A DNA stretch of 64,000 bases from Euglena gracilis. Taxonomy: Eukaryota > Euglenida > Euglenophyceae > Euglenales. How positions within the stretch are numbered: the stretch's first letter is position 1; every line of letters begins with the position of its first letter. The notes beneath the pieces were generated by a model that worked only from the letters and a program-made list of their open reading frames with translations, was not told the origin of the DNA and ran no database searches. The position numbers and the translations under genes are program-made. The DNA is taken from assembly GCA_039621445.1 (NCBI GenBank), contig CP154954.1, forward strand, positions 16,448,140-16,512,139, read 5' to 3'. Below are positions 58,941 to 64,000 of this stretch, piece after piece.

Positions 58941-61362
58941 GGTGGTAAGCTTCGCTCTTACTCTAAAGAGATAAGAGCTCAGCGGCCAGGGTGTGACGTA
59001 GAGCTGAGCTCTTTGGGAGACCACCCTGGCCCGGCCCGGCCCGGCCGGCGGCTCGGCGGCCCAACCCAGGCCGGGGACGGGGTTGAAAAACACTCATTTT
59101 CGGGTCAGAAACACCCTTTCCTGGGTCTGGGAGGCAAAAACACGTGGTTTTGGGTAAAAAAAAAATTCGATTTTTTTTGACTTTTTTGACCGGAAAATGA
59201 CCCAAAGTCGGGGTGCTGGCGGATTCGGGCCTAAAACGGGGTGCTGGCGGGTCGAGTGGCGCTCATTTTCGGCTCAAAAACACTTTTTCCGGGTCCGGGA
59301 GGCCAAAAAACATGGTTTTGGGCGAAAAAATTTTTTTCGCTTTTTTTTTCGACTTTTTTTGGCCGAAAACGGCTAAGTGGGGATTGCAGGTCATTTTGGG
59401 GTCAAAAAAATCGAAAAATTCAAAATGTCTCGAAAACGCTGCGGAGTTGGAAAAAAGTAAAGAGGACCGCCTTCCACAACGCCCGATCGATCGGTATGCG
59501 CGGTTTGGGCCAACTCCTCGCCTAGCCCGAGATACGGTCGTTTTGTGGTTTTGGGCCAGTTTTGCCAGCTTTGGCCATTTCGGGCCTGTTCGAGGCCCGA
59601 AACCGTAAATTGGCCGTATCTCGTTGGGACCCAAACCAGGGGGTCAATCCAGAGGTTTAGGGGGGGGGGGGGTAACCGTTTTTTGAGGTTCCCGGGGTCT
59701 GGTTGTGCGATTTTGGGCCATTTTTGGGTATTCGGGGACCCCTGCGGGGGGTCCGAGGGCGTATGGGCTTGGGAGGTCGGGAGGCAGGTCGGGACCCAAA
59801 ATTTTAAAAAAAATTTTTTTGCTCAAAAACACTTTTTTTCACTTTAGAACATCAAAAAAAAGTGTGTTTGAGCAAAAAAAAATTCCGACCCGGACTGCCC
59901 CCCCATGCCCCCCCCCCCCGGCTGGGGCCCGCCCCGCTGGCCGGTGGTGAATTTAGCCATTTTTGGGTCAAAAAGTCGGAAAAATTCGAGGAAAAAAATT
60001 GCCCAAAACCATGTTTTTTGATCTCTCGGACCCGAAAAAAGTGTTTTCGAGCCAAAAATGAGTGTTTTTCGACCCTCCAGCGCCCCGTTTTGGGCCGCCA
60101 AGCCATTGACTTTGGGTCAAAACTGGGCCAAAAAAAGTTGGGAAAAATCGAAAAAACCTTTTTTGCCCAAAACCACGTGTTTTTGCCTCCCAGACCCAGA
60201 AAAACTGTTTTTGACCCAAATGACCCTGCAATTTCCCCGGAAAAAAAAGACGGTAGACAACTTTTTTGCTCGGGCATATCTCCGGACTGGCGTGGAGTTG
60301 GGGTAACCCAAGGGCTCTGGAGAAACTAGGAATCGTCCCCTAACCTATTGGCTATTCACTTTGGGGGCCAGGAATTCCAATCACATCAATAATCCTCGGG
60401 GGTCCTTGCCTACCCAGGGAGGGGGGGGGAGGCGGGGGGCGGGGGGGGGGGGGCGGGGGTCGGACCCGCCCCCCTCCGGCCACGGTGGTAAGCTTCGCTC
60501 TTACTCTAAAGAGATAAGAGCTCAGCGGCCAGGGTGTGACGTAGAGCTGAGCTCTTTGGGAGACCACCCTGGCCCGGCCCGGCCCGGCCCGGCCCGGCCC
60601 GGCCGGCGGCTCGGCGGCCCAACCCAGGCCGGGGACGGGGTTGAAAAACACTCATTTTCGGGTCAAAAACACCCTTTCCTGGGTCTGGGAGGCAAAAACA
60701 CGTGGTTTTGGGTAAAAAAAAATTTCGATTTTTTTTGACTTTTTTGACCGGAAAATGACCCAAAGTCCAAAGGATTCGGGCCAAAAACGGGGTGCTGGCG
60801 GGTCGAGTGGCGCTCATTTTCGGCTCAAAAACACTTTTTCCGGGTCCGGGAGGCCAAAAAACATCATTTCGGGCAAAAAAAATTTGATTTTTTTCGACCT
60901 TTTTGACCCGGTTTTGACCCAAAATCCTTAAGATTTGGGCCCAAACCGGGGCTTGCGGGTCAAAAAACGCTCATTTTTTGGCTCAAAAACAGTTTTTCCG
61001 GGTCTGGGAGGCCAAAAAAACATGGTTTTGGGCGAAAAAAAAAATTCGATTTTTTTCGACTTTTTTTGGCCGAAAACGGCTAAGTGGGGATTGCAGGTCA
61101 TTTTGGGGTCAAAAAATCGAAAAATTCAAAATGTCTCGAAAACGCTGCAGAGTTGAAAAAAAGTAAAGAGGACCGCCTTCCACAACGCCCGATCGATCGG
61201 TATGCGCGGTTTGGGCCAACTCCTCGCCTAGCCCGAGATACGGTCGTTCTGTGGTTTTGGGCCAGTTTTGCCAGTTTTGGCCATTTCGGGCCTGTTCGAG
61301 GCCCGAAACCGTAAGTTGGCCGTATCTTGTTGGGGCCCAAACCAGGGGGTCAATCATGAGGT

Positions 61363-61420
<58 letters not shown>

Positions 61421-61539
61421 GGGGGGGGGGGGTGGGGGGGGGGGGGGGTGGGGGGGTGGGGGGTGGTTGGGTTTTTTTGACCAGTTTTTTTGAGGTTCCC
61501 GGGGTCTGGTTGTGCGATTTTGGGCCAGTTTTGGGTACA
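58941..61539. repeat. Satellite dimer S9-S10, truncated end
   Basis: S9 (58,941-60,483) repeats S7. S10 (from 60,484) repeats S8, but the array stops after GGGCCAGTTTTGGGTAC at about 61,539, before the A/T hairpin. Its G tract is greatly expanded. Confidence 0.85.
61365..61470 (+). repeat. Expanded poly-G tract, 55 consecutive Gs
   Basis: 61,365-61,419 is uninterrupted G, followed by more G runs separated by single Ts to about 61,470. In the other satellite copies the same position (after GAGGTTTGG or GAGGTTTAGG) has roughly 9-14 Gs. On the minus strand it produces a poly-Pro frame that is not a gene. Confidence 0.9.
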
Positions 61540-61546
61540 CGGGGAC

Positions 61547-61590
61547 CGGCTGGCTGGCTGGCTTGCTGGATGGCTGGCTGGCTGGCTGGT
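61547..61590 (+). repeat. (GGCT)n microsatellite at the satellite edge
   Basis: About ten GGCT units with two changes, immediately after the satellite ends. Confidence 0.95.
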
Positions 61591-61603
61591 TGACCGGCCA
61601 GCT

Positions 61604-61608
61604 AAACC

Positions 61609-61699
<91 letters not shown>

Positions 61700-61808
61700 G
61701 GACGGATATATATATATGTATATATATATAGGTATATATGTATACATATATATATACATATATATACACACATATATATATATCTATATATATATGTATA
61801 TATATACA
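61604..61808 (+). repeat. (AT)n array flanked by AAACCGGACGG
   Basis: The perfect AT run spans 61,615-61,695. The sequence AAACCGGACGGATATATA stands on both sides (61,604 and 61,695), followed by 100 bp of degenerate TATA-rich repeat. Ile-Tyr frames here are artefacts. Confidence 0.95.
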
Positions 61809-61831
61809 ATGGGCGCAGGGAATTTCTTAAG

Positions 61832-61868
61832 ACGTACACATAACATGATTCATTATGGAACATCATAC
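61832..61868 (-). repeat. 37-bp module, inverted copy
   Basis: ACGTACACATAACATGATTC and onward is the reverse complement of 25,079-25,115 with three differences. It is followed by a (CA)n run (61,865-61,889) and an AT stretch before the segmental duplication begins at 61,904. Confidence 0.85.
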
Positions 61869-61903
61869 ACACACACACACACACACACATATAATATATA
61901 TAT

Positions 61904-64000
61904 GGGGGGTCGTGCTGAGTGAACACCCTGCTGAAGGCGGGGTTCTCATCTACTTTTTACCTATTTTCTGAAAAAGCTTGACCCCAAATATTGACCTAAA
62001 AAGTGGGTCTGCCAGACCCCCTCCACCGGGGTGGGGTGGGATGGGTGAGGGGAGACCCCCTGCCACCGGTCTTTAAGAAATCCCCGATAGAAAAAAAAAT
62101 GAGAGTCCCCTGGAATACACAGAGTCCCCTGGAATACGTGAAGGGAAGCGTTACTATTTCGTGAGGGACGCATTCTGCTGTGCGGTTGTGGGGCAATAAG
62201 TTTTGTTTCCGTCTGCCGTTCTGTGGCAAAATTGGTTACCCAAGCCTCCTTGGAGCCTGCGCGGAGCCTGGTAACCTGAGCCTCTGCAGAGGCTCATCAA
62301 AAAAAAAATCAACTTCAGAATCCCCAGACAATCTGTTGAAATGCAACAGATTTTTTGTGTAAATACCAGGAGAAAAAAGCTCCGAGGTATATGCAAAGCT
62401 CCGAGCAGATACGCAAAATAAGAAAAGTATGGAAAATATGTAACTTTCATTGGCGGAATGGTAAATTATTTAAAAACCTTCCCTTTAATACTTTTTTTGA
62501 TTTATGCCAGAATATTGCAAGTTGTGCAACCTCTGTTTGTAATAAAGCTGGTTTGAAAACGTGCCTAAAAGTGCGGGGATTGCAAATTCTTTTAGGACCT
62601 GGGGGGTCAGCACTTGGGGCGGGCCACAATTGCAGGGAGGGGAAAACCGCAACATGGACCCTCAAAAAACGCGATGCAAATAAATGAAAAATAAACGTGA
62701 AAAATGCAAAAAAAAACGATAATTGTATGTAAAAATTTTTGCAGAGCTCCGGAGCTACGGAGCTCCCCCCGAAATGCAAAACGCCTTCCCCCCCTGCACA
62801 TTTGAAAACGAGGATTGGGTGGCCAACGTTGGGGCGCCTAACTTACATTCGCTATTCTCGGCGGGTCATATCCAAAAATAGGGTCAAATTCAAATGGCCC
62901 CGAGCAAGATTGCACTTTGAGGTCAGAGACGTATAGGGACGTCAAGTTTGCAAATGCAAATAACCAATTGACAATTCTCCGGACAACCCTGTTTTTTTTT
63001 TGCGACAACCTTAGAAGCAGAAAATGAAGACCTTTTCTGTATTTAAATCCCAGCCCCAAATGCTTTCAACCGAATTCTTATTCACGATTAAAACTTGAAC
63101 GTCTTATAACTGGTTGTGAATGCCAAAATTTGGCAAACTCGACAGAAAAACTTCTGGAAATTTGTGAGATACACCAAAATATTTGCAACGTGAGTACGGG
63201 TGAGGGAGTCAGTACGTTCTTTAAAGACCGGGGAGGGGAGTCCCCTGAAGCATCCACTCTCCCCCCTGGGGTTCAACATTCGAAAATACCTGGATCCCGC
63301 TCAAAAAAAATATAGGGTGGACATTGGGGGGGGGTTAACCCAAACCCGAACCAACACCCAAACATTAATACCTATCTCCAACAACAACCCATAATAAGCA
63401 ATAAATGTGCAAAATTGTGAATGTTTCAATCAGTTTTTTGGGAGGCAATCCGCCTGGAGGTGTACGTGGTCTCACCACATTCTGCACAAAGGGCCACTCA
63501 CTTTGAAGCTCAGTAAGCCTGCCTCACCACACTGTCTGCCCAACGTCGAAGACGCCTGGCCAATGTCACTGTTTTGGTGCTGTCATCGTCGGTCAAACAT
63601 GAAGGCAGCACCTTGCAGGCCACAGGCAGCTGTAGCAAACACCAGGGGGGGGGGGTGGGAGAGGTTTGGTTTTGGGGTGCCGCCGAGGGCGAGGGGAAGA
63701 TAATGTGGGGCCAGCCACGCCAACAAACCGTCGTCCCAGTTGCCCAGGCCAGGTGACTGGCATGGATTAGCCACCTACCCCTTGGGAGGATGGGGTTTGG
63801 ACTGACCCCCTGTAAACTTTCTGGGCCAATCTTTTTTGGCACCTTGGCAGTATCCAAAAAACATTCATGGATCTATTCAATGCGCTTTGGAAAAGTAATT
63901 TGGTGTCAAATGGCTTCTATTTCAGAGGACAACAAAAAATTACAGCATTTCGGGTTATTGGTGTCCATCAGACTTTTTGGAGGAAACATTTTGTCAAAAA
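61904..64000 (+). repeat. Segmental duplication, copy 2 (runs off the window)
   Basis: Collinear with 25,118-27,202. Differences include an internal direct duplication of AGTCCCCTGGAATACAC (about 62,103-62,138), loss of about 40 bp near 62,222, and an extra TTTGAAGCTCAGTAAG-type segment near 63,502. Still aligned at the window end, so the full length is unknown. No gene identified. Confidence 0.95.

Larger units (their letters stand above)
36473..61539. repeat. Hairpin-rich higher-order satellite block, about 25 kb
   Basis: The basic monomer is about 160 bp (GGGGTGCTGGCGGGTCGA, GGCTCAAAAACACTTTTTCC, GGGTCCGGGAGGCCAAAAAA, GATTTTTTTCGACTTTTTTG). At the left edge three monomers start about 159 and 164 bp apart (36,484, 36,643, 36,807). 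Monomers occur in both orientations and are combined with a P module (GGTAAGCTTCGCTCTTACTC), a hairpin module (GGGCCAACTCCTCGCCTAGC) and an A/T hairpin. Copies are very similar across duplications of about 2.44, 3.25, 4.98 and 7.42 kb, which implies recent homogenisation. All the 60-220 codon frames inside are recurrent by-products. It could be centromeric or other heterochromatic satellite, or an array of fold-back elements. Confidence 0.95.

Noticed and set aside
39936-61340. Recurrent 70-145 codon frames in satellite units, repeated near-identically at many positions
   Set aside because: They recur because the DNA is duplicated. They appear on both strands over the same bases, change frame between copies and match no protein type.
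61109-61926. Long minus-strand frames with poly-Pro and Ile-Tyr repeats
   Set aside because: They come from the G tract, the AT array and satellite sequence.

Overview
This is a repeat-dominated stretch of eukaryotic nuclear DNA. I find no bacterial-style operons, no rRNA or tRNA genes, and no intact gene that I can name. Evidence for a eukaryote: a defective Tc1/mariner-type transposon with TA target duplication, a Ty3/gypsy reverse-transcriptase fragment, a hAT-like MITE, long di-, tri- and tetranucleotide microsatellites, and about 25 kb of higher-order satellite. The taxon cannot be fixed from the sequence. The very frequent G and C homopolymers and the lack of obvious CpG loss would fit a large-genome protist or alga, but that is a guess.

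Layout. 1-16 kb: old dispersed repeats (pairs near 0.4/7.0 kb, 1.5/10.9 kb, 2.5/5.4 kb), a 24-bp minisatellite, a GC-rich island, an unassigned coding-like patch (7.7-9.2 kb), a PIF/Harbinger-like 403-bp MITE (12.95 kb) and a hAT-like 473-bp MITE with an 8-bp target duplication (15.12 kb). 16.4-19.7 kb: a cluster of about 13 copies of a 20-bp palindrome built on TGCGCA-NN-TGCGCA with a CANNTG core. 20-25 kb: perfect hairpins and long microsatellites. 25.1-27.2 kb: first copy of a segmental duplication of at least 2.1 kb, whose second copy runs from 61.9 kb to the window end. 27-36.4 kb: mostly unassigned sequence with a Tc1-like element (32,188-33,371) that interrupts a minus-strand ORF, and a protein-like plus-strand ORF just beside it (33.5-34.0 kb).

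36.47-61.54 kb: a satellite block made of a roughly 160-bp A/T-tract monomer present in both orientations, a GC-rich 'P' module and several dyad-symmetric hairpins. These are organised into nested duplications (about 2.44, 3.25, 4.98 and 7.42 kb). The inner stem of one hairpin shows a C:G to T:A paired change between the two module types. A 579-bp Ty3/gypsy fragment sits inside one repeat, bounded by CCCGA. The last satellite copy carries a G tract expanded to 55 consecutive Gs. The satellite is followed by GGCT and AT microsatellites, and then by the second copy of the segmental duplication.

Most long open frames here come from stop-poor simple repeats or satellite DNA and are not annotated as genes. 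The strongest candidates for something undescribed are the hairpin-rich satellite and the E-box palindrome cluster.
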